This document shows positions 27,504 to 36,802 of a stretch of 64,000 bases of DNA, piece by piece; the first letter of the stretch is position 1, and each line of letters opens with the position of its first letter. The translations under genes and the position numbers were made by a program. Below the pieces are notes generated by a model, which saw nothing but the letters and a program-made list of their open reading frames with translations, was not told the DNA's origin and made no database searches. Source of the DNA: Aurantiochytrium sp. KH105 (lineage: Eukaryota > Sar > Bigyra > Thraustochytrida > Thraustochytriidae). The DNA is taken from NCBI GenBank assembly GCA_003116975.1, contig BGKB01000019.1, positions 62,001 to 126,000 of the forward strand, given 5' to 3'.

Positions 27504-29165
27504 ATGCGCAGACCGAGCCGAGGCGGCGAGCGGAGCGTTGTTTGGTTGTCAATCGTCCCGGTCTCGTTCTTGGCCTGGATTGAAATCTGCCAACTCGTTG
27601 TACTACCGATCGTGTACTACAGTATAGTACGTATAGTCCTGCTGCTGGGGCGGGCGGGTGTCACCAAAACTGCAACCAAAATTCCCCTCGGCGCACGCAC
27701 GCAAGCAGACCACGAGAGAGAGCGCAAGGCGAGCCGAGCAAGGAGGATGTCGGCCGCGGCTGGCGCAGGCGAAAAAGAGCGTGGCCGACTGCACGTGGCC
27801 GTGCTGGTGCTGGGCGACGTGGGGCGGTCGCCAAGGATGCAGTTTCATGCGGCCTCGCTCGCGGCCCAAGACTGGGTCGAGAGCGTGGCGCTCGTGGGCA
27901 CCGAGGGCAGTGCGTGCATGGAAACCGTACGCAACAACGCCAAGACTCGTGAGGTGCGGATTGCAGAGCCCGTGACAAGCAGGCTGCCGCGAAAGCTCCT
28001 CTTGCTGTATGCTCCAGTAAAGATACTGCAGCAGATCGCCCAGCTCCTTGGCGCACTCTTGCGCGACCCCAAGCTTGACGTGGTGCTTGTGCAAAACCCG
28101 CCATGTATCCCGACATTTGTGGTGCTGGCGCTACTCCGATTTCTTCGCGGCACGCGTATTGTCATCGACTGGCACAACCTCGGCTTTACCATATTAGCGC
28201 TGTCCTTTCCGCAACGCGGGGAGCGACATCCCGCCGTGCGCGTGGCGAAGATTTATGAGCAGACGCTAGGATGGCTTATCGGAGACACGCACTTTTGTGT
28301 GACTGCGGCGCTTAAGCGCTGGCTTGTTGCCGAGGTTGGTACTCCGGACGCGAAAGTGCATGTTCTTTACGATAAGCCGCCTGCTATGTTCCATCCCTTG
28401 AAGGTCACTGAGCAGCACGAATTTTGGGAGAGACTCGGGGATTCAGTCTCAAGAGGCCGCGGCAATATCTTTACTGCTACATCGGGCGAGTCTGAACCTC
28501 CTCATGTCGTGAAAGATCGACCGGCACTCATTGTCTCTTCCACAAGCTGGACGCCAGACGAAGACTTTGGAATCCTGCTCGCAGCACTTGCAAAACTTGA
28601 TGCAAATCCAGACGTTGCTAAACGCGGTATCATTTGCGTCGTGACGGGCAAGGGACCGCAGCGAGACATGTACATGGACAAGGTGCGGGAACTCGGGCTC
28701 AAGCACGTGGCTGTTGAGACGTTGTGGCTTGAGCATGAGGATTACCCTCTCCTATTGGCCTGCATGGATGTTGGCGTTTGTCTGCACACCTCTTCTTCAG
28801 GTCTTGATCTTCCTATGAAAGTGGTGGACATGTTTGGTGCAGGAATTCCCGTTTGCGCGGTGGATTTCCCCTGTCTTGACGAGCTCGTTCGCCACGAGGA
28901 GAACGGACTTGTCTTCCGTACCGAGGCGCAGCTCGCGGACCAGCTACACAGTCTTCTTTTCGCGAGCGATAGCGACCGGCGGCTACGCGCCCTTCGACGC
29001 GGTGTCCAGGCCACGGTCGCGGAACGATGGGACCGACATTGGAACAAATTCGCCGGTCCACCTATCAAGGCGCTCGGTCATCGACGAGGGGCTCCCGTTT
29101 TCTGGTTCATTTGCTTTGCAATCTTTTTGGAGGCGGTATACGTTTGGTACGTGCGCAAAATGTGA
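27504..29165 (+). CDS. ALG1: ALG1, chitobiosyldiphosphodolichol beta-mannosyltransferase (GT33)
   Basis: Adds the first mannose from GDP-mannose to dolichol-PP-GlcNAc2 on the cytosolic face of the ER. Signatures: VLVLGDVGRSPRMQFHA near the N terminus of the catalytic part, VLVQNPPCIPT, IDWHNLGFTI, SSTSWTPDEDF, and TSSSGLDLPMKVVDMFGAG followed by CAVDFPCLDELVRHEENGLVF, which is close to human and yeast ALG1. From the ATG at 27504 the protein is 553 residues with an N-terminal hydrophobic segment (about residues 12-48), as expected for this ER-anchored enzyme. The second ATG (27747) would give 472 residues without it. An extra C-terminal hydrophobic stretch (FWFICFAIFLEAVYVW) is present. The divergent neighbour is adenosine deaminase. 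Confidence 0.93.
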   Translation: MRRPSRGGERSVVWLSIVPVSFLAWIEICQLVVLPIVYYSIVRIVLLLGRAGVTKTATKIPLGARTQADHERERKASRARRMSAAAGAGEKERGRLHVAVLVLGDVGRSPRMQFHAASLAAQDWVESVALVGTEGSACMETVRNNAKTREVRIAEPVTSRLPRKLLLLYAPVKILQQIAQLLGALLRDPKLDVVLVQNPPCIPTFVVLALLRFLRGTRIVIDWHNLGFTILALSFPQRGERHPAVRVAKIYEQTLGWLIGDTHFCVTAALKRWLVAEVGTPDAKVHVLYDKPPAMFHPLKVTEQHEFWERLGDSVSRGRGNIFTATSGESEPPHVVKDRPALIVSSTSWTPDEDFGILLAALAKLDANPDVAKRGIICVVTGKGPQRDMYMDKVRELGLKHVAVETLWLEHEDYPLLLACMDVGVCLHTSSSGLDLPMKVVDMFGAGIPVCAVDFPCLDELVRHEENGLVFRTEAQLADQLHSLLFASDSDRRLRALRRGVQATVAERWDRHWNKFAGPPIKALGHRRGAPVFWFICFAIFLEAVYVWYVRKM

Positions 29166-29462
29166 ATCTAAAATCTTTGACTGCATTGTGAGAGCTCGAG
29201 ATGCCAGATGTTGGATAGCATTACCACAGTACGGAAGACCACGTCGTAGTTTTGCTGAAGCTTTTTCCGTGACAATTAAATGTGCGTAGACATCTGCGGA
29301 TGTCATGTAGCGTGCGCACCCTTCTTTTGATTTTGGAAATGGTGAAAAAGAAGGAACGAGCTCGCAGTGCGAGCGGGGGAAGGGGAGCATCGATGAGCTC
29401 AAATGATTGAAAACATAATGTCCTTGCTTTTCTAAAATACTTTTTTTTTTTTCCCAAAGTAG

Positions 29463-30782
29463 CTATGACCTGAGAAGATCCACGACAGAGGTCACATTCG
29501 GACGTCTCTCGAACTGAAGATATCTTTCGAACATGCTTTTGATCACCCGCTTCCACTCTGTGCAAACGGAAGAAGTAAACGCAGCGCGATTAAGATCGGG
29601 GCGAAGGACTGATTGCCTTTGATTTCGCCAGTGAATGCTCTGTCTTTTGGTGGACTCCTTTACTTTCTCGTAATTATGCGTGAGAAAGCCGTTCACGTTT
29701 TGCGACAGGAAGTAAAGCATCCTGTCTTTCTCCACGTGGTTCTGCTCGCTCGAGAGGACGGGGAGCCCCTGAAGAAAGGCCTCTTGAAGAACTGGGGGAC
29801 CCGAGATGAATTTCTTTTCCTTGTACTCCCACTGGGCCTCAGGACCCTTGCAGAGGATCCCGACAAGTCGATTCAAAGAGATTTCGGCGGCTTTGGCCAT
29901 GATCTGATGTCCCGGCGCAAAGACCATGAACCACTGAGAAAGGGCGCCATCTGGCATTCCCGCTGATACTATCTCCACATCGCGCGGAATAAAGTCGCGA
30001 AGATGACCTTCCCAGCGAGCATCCATATCGCAGTAAACACCGCCAAACTTGAGCAGCACCAAGTATCGCCAGATATCGCCTCTGATTGCCCCGGTCAAAA
30101 TGGTATCGAGAAGAGGCCGAATGGCCGCGAATTCGCTTTTGTCGACGAAGCGATTAACCTCGTCGTCGTCAAAAAAGTAAATGTCATACTCTGGATTCAG
30201 ATACTGAATCCGCTGAAAATTCTCGCAGAGTGGTCTATTGATGACTCGGGTGCGGCCGGAAAAGAAAAGCTGACGCGGAATAGTGGACGGCAGGAGTTCT
30301 TCCGTGACGAGTGCCGGCATGTGAAACGGAATCTCTGTATCTCCTCCTGTGCAGACGAGTGGCTTCCTGCGAGGGTCGATTTGGGGTAGACTTCGACCTT
30401 CCAGACGAGCCAACAAATTTTTCGTGGACTGCTTGCGGAGAAAAGTCTCCAGATCCTGCACACTCGCACTGGCTAATTCCTTTTCGAGACTCATGGAGAG
30501 CGTAGCAAGTTTGTCCGCTAGGGTTTCGCAATTCGACTCGGACGCACAATCGGGGAGCTCATCCCGCGGAGTATCGTGCAGCTCCTCACGGGACGCGTCT
30601 CCGCATTCCGGCCATGGCTGGCAGGACTCGAGCGCAGATGGCGCGTTTGCAACAGTGTTTACGAAATACAATGTTGAAAAGAAATAGATCAAAACGAGGG
30701 TTGCGACACAAAGAAGCCCGAGTCTCGCGCGCTTGGCACGCACAAACGTAGACAGTGCTTGTTGTTGCCGTTCTCGCAGCAT
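29463..30782 (-). CDS. GT32 (OCH1-like) glycosyltransferase, type II membrane protein
   Basis: Golgi-type glycosyltransferase of 439 residues. A short cytosolic tail and a membrane anchor (about residues 20-42, LGLLCVATLVLIYFF) precede a stem. The catalytic domain has IPRQLFFSGRT, LNPEYDIYFFDDDEV, TGAIRGDIWRYLVLLKFGGVYC and the DXD motif D252-M-D254 that binds nucleotide-sugar and metal. GT32 includes OCH1 alpha-1,6-mannosyltransferase, IPC mannosyltransferases and alpha-1,4-GlcNAc/galactosyltransferases, so the sugar is inferred. It is more diverged than the tandem pair at 35245-37957. It is convergent with ALG1 and divergent from the GH38 mannosidase. Confidence 0.88.
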   Translation of the reverse strand: MLRERQQQALSTFVRAKRARLGLLCVATLVLIYFFSTLYFVNTVANAPSALESCQPWPECGDASREELHDTPRDELPDCASESNCETLADKLATLSMSLEKELASASVQDLETFLRKQSTKNLLARLEGRSLPQIDPRRKPLVCTGGDTEIPFHMPALVTEELLPSTIPRQLFFSGRTRVINRPLCENFQRIQYLNPEYDIYFFDDDEVNRFVDKSEFAAIRPLLDTILTGAIRGDIWRYLVLLKFGGVYCDMDARWEGHLRDFIPRDVEIVSAGMPDGALSQWFMVFAPGHQIMAKAAEISLNRLVGILCKGPEAQWEYKEKKFISGPPVLQEAFLQGLPVLSSEQNHVEKDRMLYFLSQNVNGFLTHNYEKVKESTKRQSIHWRNQRQSVLRPDLNRAAFTSSVCTEWKRVIKSMFERYLQFERRPNVTSVVDLLRS

Positions 30783-31576
30783 CCTCTCTCACCAAAAACG
30801 ATAGTCTGCGAGCCCAGCCAAAGAAAGCAAGGTATGCACTCAACGAATACTGATCGGTCCCCTTTTGAGTACTGACGCCTGCTTGCTCGCGATGAGAGTG
30901 TCAACCCACGTGGCGCGAATCTGTAACCCCTGCTTCCTCGCCCCTTCGCTGGCGCCTACCTGCTTGCGGGCGCGCGCCGCGATGGGCGCCTGCCGAGGTG
31001 GGCCGTCGCGTTGCCACGCTGGATTGCTTTTTCGTGTTGTACCTTGGCTTGGCTTGCCTTCATTATTATAGGCCCCCAACGGGGCGTCTTGGCAACCATA
31101 GCATACCTACTAACGTAACATACCATACCGTCATCGTTGATTCGACGAAGGCTGGCACAAACAAGAACGAGTCCAAGCGTGCGAGCGAAAGCAGCCAAAG
31201 CCGCAGACCCGCAAGACGCAAAGCAGAACCAAAGCCCAACGAGGAGGAAGAAGCCCAACATCTGGCTCGCTCGCTGCCTGATTGTAAGGGAAAGTTTCTT
31301 CAGCAGGGGAAAAGCGCCGTTGATCTACACCTGCTGCTGCTAGTAGGCCTAGGCTTACTAGTAGTTGGGGGGGGGGGGCAGACCGATTTGGATAAATATC
31401 TTGGCGTAGCGAGGTGAGACGAGAAGAGGCACGCCGCGCTCGAGCTCGAGCTCTAGCTCGCCAGGGATCTGAATTGAAAAGAGAGACGGACGGACGGGCC
31501 GGGAGAAGGGAGCGTTTACGACTTGCAGAGTTCGCTCATTTTCTTCCTTCGTCTTTAGGGGCGAGAGAGAGAAACT
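30783..31576. other. Divergent intergenic region between GT32 and GH38 genes
   Basis: It contains a CTTGG pentamer-like run (31041-31060), a TAGGCCTA palindrome (31344-31351), a G-run of about 13 near 31366-31378 and a GAGCTCGAGCTC stretch near 31441. No gene is seen. Confidence 0.5.
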
Positions 31577-34500
31577 ATGACCAAGGTCTTGCGCAGTTTG
31601 CTCCTGGCGGCCGTGCTTCTAGCGACTCAATCACTAGGTGCTCAATCGACGCGAGACGCAGATGACGACCGCATTCATATTCATGTGGTTGCGCACACGC
31701 ATGATGATACGGGGTGGATCATGACCGTGGACCAGTACTTTGAGATGGAGGTTCGCTATATTCTGGACACCGTGGTGGACAGCCTGAGGCGCGAGCCGAA
31801 GCGCAAATTCAATTATGTGGAAATGGCCTTCTTTTCAAGATGGTGGGAGGAACAGAACAACGCCACGCGCGCTGATGTGCGTCAGCTCGTCAAGGAGGGG
31901 CGTCTGCAATTCCTCAATGGGGGCTGGTGCATGCACGACGAGGCTGCACCTTTGGCTTTGGAAATGATTGACCAGACAACGCGAGGACATCAATTCATTC
32001 TTAAAACATTCGGACCCGACGCTGCGCCAAGCGTCACCTGGCAGGTCGACCCTTTTGGACACACCAACACACAGGCCTGGCTCCTCGGTGCCGAGGCGGG
32101 CATGCCCGCCATGTTTTGGGCTCGCATGAATGCAGAGGACCGCGAAGCACGCAGACGCTCGCAACAGCTCGAATACGTCTGGCGCGGAAGCCGAAGCAAC
32201 GGCGCCGCTGCTGACACCTTTGGGGGCGAGATCTGGGGCCGAACCGGCCAAGGCATGTACAACTGTCCCGTGGATTTCGAGGACTACGCTCAGGCCGCCA
32301 CAGTCGTGGACAATCCAGAGAGACACGACTACAATATCCAGGTCTGGGTTGATCGTACCGTGCAGATCGCGCAGCTGCAGGCGGCTGATTACCGTACGCG
32401 CCACATCATGTGGGCCTGCGGCAAGGATTTTGCTTTCAAAAATGCCGGAACGTGGTTCACGAGTCTTGATAAAATTATTCGTGCGGTCAACGCAGACGGG
32501 CGCGTGCGAATCTCATATTCGACGCCACGTGACTACGTGCGAGCGCTCCATGCGGTGGAAAATGTGACGTGGTCCGTGCGCGAGGACGATCTTATGCCGT
32601 TGCACGAAAAGCCACACATGTACTGGACTGGCTACTTTGCGAGTCGCGTCGCGATCAAGCGACTTATTCGTAAAAGCTCGGCGCTGCTACAAACAGCTCG
32701 CCAAATCGCATTCGCTGCAAATGTGAGGACTGTGCCCGAGGTGCAAGTTCGTCATGGGCCCCACGTCGGCACGTCCTTTACAGACTCTTTCGAGTCTGCC
32801 CTTGCGCTCTCCATGCATCACGACGGTATTTCCGGAACCGAAAAGCAGGCCGTTGCAAACGACTACGCGCAACGTCTTTCCGAAGCCCGCGAGCAGCTCG
32901 ACACAGGAATCTCACTTGCACTGCAACGGCTCACAGGCATTGCCAATCTCACATTTTGCCCCGCACTCAACATCTCTCTCTGCTCGCGTACGACTGATGC
33001 AGACGGTATGTCATTTACAATGGTGGCATGGAACCCGCTTTCGACACCGCGCACAGGTTTCATCGCGTCGATTCCGGTTCGACCAGACAATGGGAGTTTC
33101 CGGGCCAAGTATTCGGGCCAAGAACTCTTCACACAACTTGTTCCCATTGATGCGGCGACGCGTGCTCTTCCCCAGCTGTACATTAACCGTTACGGCATGA
33201 GTGAAGAGCAGTACGCGCATGAAATGGATCGTCTTTTCAACAATGCCACGCATAATCTTCTCATTCAGGTGGACTTGCCTCCAATGCAAGCCTCGGTGAT
33301 CAACGTTGAGCATGTGCCTGAAACGCAATACCACCCTGCGCGACAAAGTATGCAAGACGCACGAGAGCAGAGCATTGCGAATGCTGCGAGGAATAACACT
33401 CTACGAAGGTCACAAGAGCCGAACACTACGCATGCTTCAAGAGAAAGCAGACAGAATGCACGGAAGTCGAGCATTGCGCATCAACGTTCAAGTCATGCAG
33501 CAAATGCAGCCGAGACTCAAAGCAATGAAACCTCGTGTCTCGGCACGCAAGCCCTCGAGCACGTGGAGTCAAACTGGTTCCGTCTCGAATTTGATGTCGA
33601 CTCGGGCGCGCTCCGCCGCATTCTGAACAAACAGACAAACATCGCGACTAATTTGACACTTACATGGGGTTTCTACGAGTCCGCCACGAAATCCTGTACC
33701 GAGACAGGTTGTCAAGAAGGGGCCATCTCGGGCGCATACCTTTTTCGTCCCGCCTCAGAGAATGTGACAATTATATCCAACAACACCAGCTCTCGTGCAC
33801 AAAAAGAAGGTACTGATCATACACGCTCCAGTCGGCCAGCGTGCACATCGATCCATCACGGGTCCCTTGTTACGGAGGTGCGCCAAAAGCTCTCGGATTG
33901 GGTTTCGCACGTCATTCGTCTCACCGCGAACTCGCCATACGTGGAGGTGGAGTATACCGTGGGACCAATTCCCATTGATGACAATGTGGGCAAGGAAGTC
34001 ATTGTAAGGTACAGCACGGACCTGGACTCTGATGTGGCCTTCTCGACAGACTCCAATGGCTTGGAAATGCAGGCCCGTATTCGTGATCAGCACCCAGCAT
34101 CGTACCCAGCCCCGCGGAACATATCCGATGAGCATGTGGCAGGCAACTATTACCCAGTCGGATCGATGATTTCAATCACCGAGCCGAGACGGGCTCAATT
34201 CACCGTCGTAACTGACTCCACACAAGGTGGAACTTCTCTGCATGGCGGCGAAGTCGAGCTCATGGTTCATCGCCGCGTGCTGCATGATGACAACAAGGGC
34301 GTCAAGGAGTCGCTGAACGAGACTATGTGCGGGTGCAATGGCGGGAGCGACAAGACTTGCCACTGTTCTGGTCTTGTCGTTCGCGGTGTGCATCATCTTG
34401 TGTTCGACACGCCTATGCGAGCCAATGCCACGCGTCGCCTCGCGGCGGATCGCCTGCATTTCCCACCTTTGCTAAGCTTTTCTGCCGCACAGTCGCAAAG

Positions 34501-34930
34501 CGCTCTGGCAACATCGTTTGGAGGCCCGGGACTTCTCGCGGACGAGCTTCCTCCGATGATTCGGCTTCTCTCCGTCTGCGACAACTACGAAGCATCTCTC
34601 GGGGCGAACACGCTACTGATTCGGTTGCAGCACATTTACAGTGTCGATGAGCACGATGAGCTGTCCATGCCTGTCAATGTCTCTTTGGTCGATCTCTTTA
34701 AGGGCCGCAGTGTCGTGGAAGCATACGAAACGACAGTGACAGGAAACATGCGCATCGAGGACAAACCAAAGTTCAATTGGCGTCTGAACAAAGATGAGAG
34801 CACTAGCATACAGGAGCCTGCGCGTCGTCCTTTCCTCCGCGACACCATGACCGTGGAGATGGGACCCATGCAAATTCGAACCTTTGTTCTGCGCTTTGCA
34901 CCTCATGCCTCCAGCATTGTCGATATCTAA
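31577..34930 (+). CDS. MAN2B1: GH38 alpha-mannosidase, lysosomal type
   Basis: Zinc-dependent retaining alpha-mannosidase of 1117 residues with a signal peptide (about residues 1-22, LLLAAVLLATQSLGA). Active site: HTHDD (zinc ligands H42 and D44), the nucleophile D158 in WQVDPFGHT, and MHHDGISGTEKQ (H414/H415 region) supplying another ligand. GWIMTVDQYF and ANDYAQRLSEA follow lysosomal MAN2B1 rather than Golgi mannosidase II. Many N-x-S/T sites fit a secreted or vacuolar enzyme. A polar Asn/Ser/Arg-rich insertion of roughly 70 residues (about 33330-33535) interrupts the C-terminal half before SNWFRLEFD. No KDEL or membrane anchor is seen. By family it degrades mannosides from N-glycans. Confidence 0.94.
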   Translation: MTKVLRSLLLAAVLLATQSLGAQSTRDADDDRIHIHVVAHTHDDTGWIMTVDQYFEMEVRYILDTVVDSLRREPKRKFNYVEMAFFSRWWEEQNNATRADVRQLVKEGRLQFLNGGWCMHDEAAPLALEMIDQTTRGHQFILKTFGPDAAPSVTWQVDPFGHTNTQAWLLGAEAGMPAMFWARMNAEDREARRRSQQLEYVWRGSRSNGAAADTFGGEIWGRTGQGMYNCPVDFEDYAQAATVVDNPERHDYNIQVWVDRTVQIAQLQAADYRTRHIMWACGKDFAFKNAGTWFTSLDKIIRAVNADGRVRISYSTPRDYVRALHAVENVTWSVREDDLMPLHEKPHMYWTGYFASRVAIKRLIRKSSALLQTARQIAFAANVRTVPEVQVRHGPHVGTSFTDSFESALALSMHHDGISGTEKQAVANDYAQRLSEAREQLDTGISLALQRLTGIANLTFCPALNISLCSRTTDADGMSFTMVAWNPLSTPRTGFIASIPVRPDNGSFRAKYSGQELFTQLVPIDAATRALPQLYINRYGMSEEQYAHEMDRLFNNATHNLLIQVDLPPMQASVINVEHVPETQYHPARQSMQDAREQSIANAARNNTLRRSQEPNTTHASRESRQNARKSSIAHQRSSHAANAAETQSNETSCLGTQALEHVESNWFRLEFDVDSGALRRILNKQTNIATNLTLTWGFYESATKSCTETGCQEGAISGAYLFRPASENVTIISNNTSSRAQKEGTDHTRSSRPACTSIHHGSLVTEVRQKLSDWVSHVIRLTANSPYVEVEYTVGPIPIDDNVGKEVIVRYSTDLDSDVAFSTDSNGLEMQARIRDQHPASYPAPRNISDEHVAGNYYPVGSMISITEPRRAQFTVVTDSTQGGTSLHGGEVELMVHRRVLHDDNKGVKESLNETMCGCNGGSDKTCHCSGLVVRGVHHLVFDTPMRANATRRLAADRLHFPPLLSFSAAQSQSALATSFGGPGLLADELPPMIRLLSVCDNYEASLGANTLLIRLQHIYSVDEHDELSMPVNVSLVDLFKGRSVVEAYETTVTGNMRIEDKPKFNWRLNKDESTSIQEPARRPFLRDTMTVEMGPMQIRTFVLRFAPHASSIVDI

Positions 34931-35244
34931 GAGCATCTTTTTCGTTCAGGTGCATCTAATGCCACTCAAACTTTTCTTGACAAATGAAAGAAGAAGTTGC
35001 TATAAAATGAAATTAGGAGCACAGTCACGCGTTTTCGGCTGGCAACTTGAGCGACTGGGTAAAAATTCATGCAAGGATTCGTCTGAGTAAGTCTCAACGC
35101 CAAAACTATCTTGCCTTAAAGTATCGAGGCCCCAGCCCCCCTGTTTGAGTATGTCAGAGGCTGTTTGCCCTCATGCGATGATATGAATTAGCACGTTATG
35201 ACAAAGATTTCCCGTCCTACGATTGTAAACATTGCGCATCCTGT
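34931..35244. other. Convergent 3' flanks of GH38 and GT32 genes
   Basis: AT-richer sequence without repeats or coding signal. It fits facing 3' untranslated regions. Confidence 0.5.
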
Positions 35245-36378
35245 CTAATTGGTAATAAAGCTCTCCGGGCCTTTACGGTAGACGACGGGGCCACTTTCTA
35301 CGTCGGGTAAAAGTCGATTGATGCGCTCCATCCACATATTCTTTTCCGCAATGAAGCGCTTCCGGTTCGCGTTGACGTGGAACAACGACACACTCGAGTC
35401 TGTCCATAGGGCATTCCCTGCGGTACCGTCCTGCTTTGCCTGTTGCTCCTTTTTGATTTCATCAAAGCGATTCTGCATTTTGCCACCAAAGTTGTTGGTG
35501 AGATACATGATTACTCTATCCTCCGGACGGCCGCGAATGAGCTTACTCGTCCTCTCGAACGCCCTGGATAAAGCTGGCGGCCCGGTGACGGTCTCTTTCC
35601 ATTCAAACTCGTGTCTTTTCCAGTCTTCCTCGCCCGTTACTACACGCAGCACGCTTTGGAAGGCTTCTTTTGCTGCTGCCGACATGATGAAATGGCCCGG
35701 ACGGTACATGAGCGCCCACTGGCAAAGCAGACCTGCAGTCATGCTCGTTGTAACAACCGCGGCATCGTTGGGTATGAAGTCACGCAGTGGAGCCCAGGCC
35801 CATGCATCAATGTCGAAATACACGCCTCCGTAGTCAAACATGACAAGGTATCGCCAAAGATCGGCGCGAATTGCGCCCGTCGCAACGATGTCAAAGAGAG
35901 GCTGCAAACTCTTATACCTGGAGTGCTGCAAATATGCGACAATATCATCATCTCCAAACATGTAAAAGTCCCACTCAGGGTTCATGTTCAGCAGACGTCG
36001 GATGGACTTGCACATGGCAGGACCAACAGCACGAGTTTTCCCTGTCGTGAAAAGACGTCGTGGAATGCGCGCTTCAGGCTTGTGCGCGCTTGCTGGAGTA
36101 AAAAAGGGCAGAGTGGTGTCTCCATTCTCGTTACAAAAGAGCTCGGGGCTGCGACGGAGTAGCGGCGTCTCATTTGGAGTGATTTCTTCGACTTTGCACA
36201 AATCAACAACTCTTATCGATGAGAAACTTACGCCGAGACACGCGCCGAGCAGCACGGCGAGAAAAAATTTGGCAGCATCCTTGGTGAATAACCGACGCAT
36301 GATCCTTTGCGCTCTACCGTGCGCCAAAAGGGCGTCGCTCATCGACGCTCGGCTAAGTTTCTCGCCGCGCGTAGCCAT
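35245..36378 (-). CDS. GT32 (OCH1-like) glycosyltransferase, tandem copy 1
   Basis: Type II membrane glycosyltransferase of 377 residues. It has a basic N terminus, an anchor (FFLAVLLGACLGVSF, about residues 38-55), then IPRRLFTTGKTRAVGPAMC, NPEWDFYMFGDDDIV, GAIRADLWRYLVMFDYGGVYFDIDAW with DXD at D189 and D191, and VTGPPALSRAF. A close paralog lies directly upstream on the same strand (36803-37957). Long shared blocks, including the catalytic core, indicate a fairly recent tandem duplication. The start is ATG 36378. Donor and acceptor sugars are not determined; mannose transfer is inferred from the OCH1 branch and the neighbouring genes. Confidence 0.88.
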   Translation of the reverse strand: MATRGEKLSRASMSDALLAHGRAQRIMRRLFTKDAAKFFLAVLLGACLGVSFSSIRVVDLCKVEEITPNETPLLRRSPELFCNENGDTTLPFFTPASAHKPEARIPRRLFTTGKTRAVGPAMCKSIRRLLNMNPEWDFYMFGDDDIVAYLQHSRYKSLQPLFDIVATGAIRADLWRYLVMFDYGGVYFDIDAWAWAPLRDFIPNDAAVVTTSMTAGLLCQWALMYRPGHFIMSAAAKEAFQSVLRVVTGEEDWKRHEFEWKETVTGPPALSRAFERTSKLIRGRPEDRVIMYLTNNFGGKMQNRFDEIKKEQQAKQDGTAGNALWTDSSVSLFHVNANRKRFIAEKNMWMERINRLLPDVESGPVVYRKGPESFITN

Positions 36379-36802
36379 CACTTATCTCGTGACAAACGCT
36401 TTCGTTTTCCTTCTTTCTCTCTCTCTCTCTCTCTTGCGCAATCGATTATACTGGACTTGGCTCTACGCTGCGAGCCGCGCGTGTCTTCCTCAGCGAGGCG
36501 AAGTTTTCCGGCTCCCCGCGAAGCCCTTTCGATGAGCGACCCACCGCGGCGCCGAGCCGCTTTTGTTTATTCTCCCAATTCTTGCTTGATTTTCTTTTCC
36601 ACTTTTCTTTTCTTTTTCTTCAATTTTCCGCCGTTAGGTGAGATATTCATGGCTGTCGCGACGCGACCATGAGACTTATCGCTGACCCATTATTCCACTC
36701 CATGTCCTGCGTAACTTATTCGATGTTGAAGAAGCACGGGTTACATCGGAATGGAATCCTTTGTGAGCTAAGATCTCTTATGTGGTGTAATTCTACGTTG
36801 TC
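36379..36802. other. Spacer between tandem GT32 genes with a CT repeat
   Basis: A (CT)n tract at about 36414-36434 sits about 40-60 bp upstream of the copy 1 ATG (as GA repeat on its sense strand). A T/C-rich tract follows at about 36585-36630. The remainder is the 3' flank of copy 2. Confidence 0.55.
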
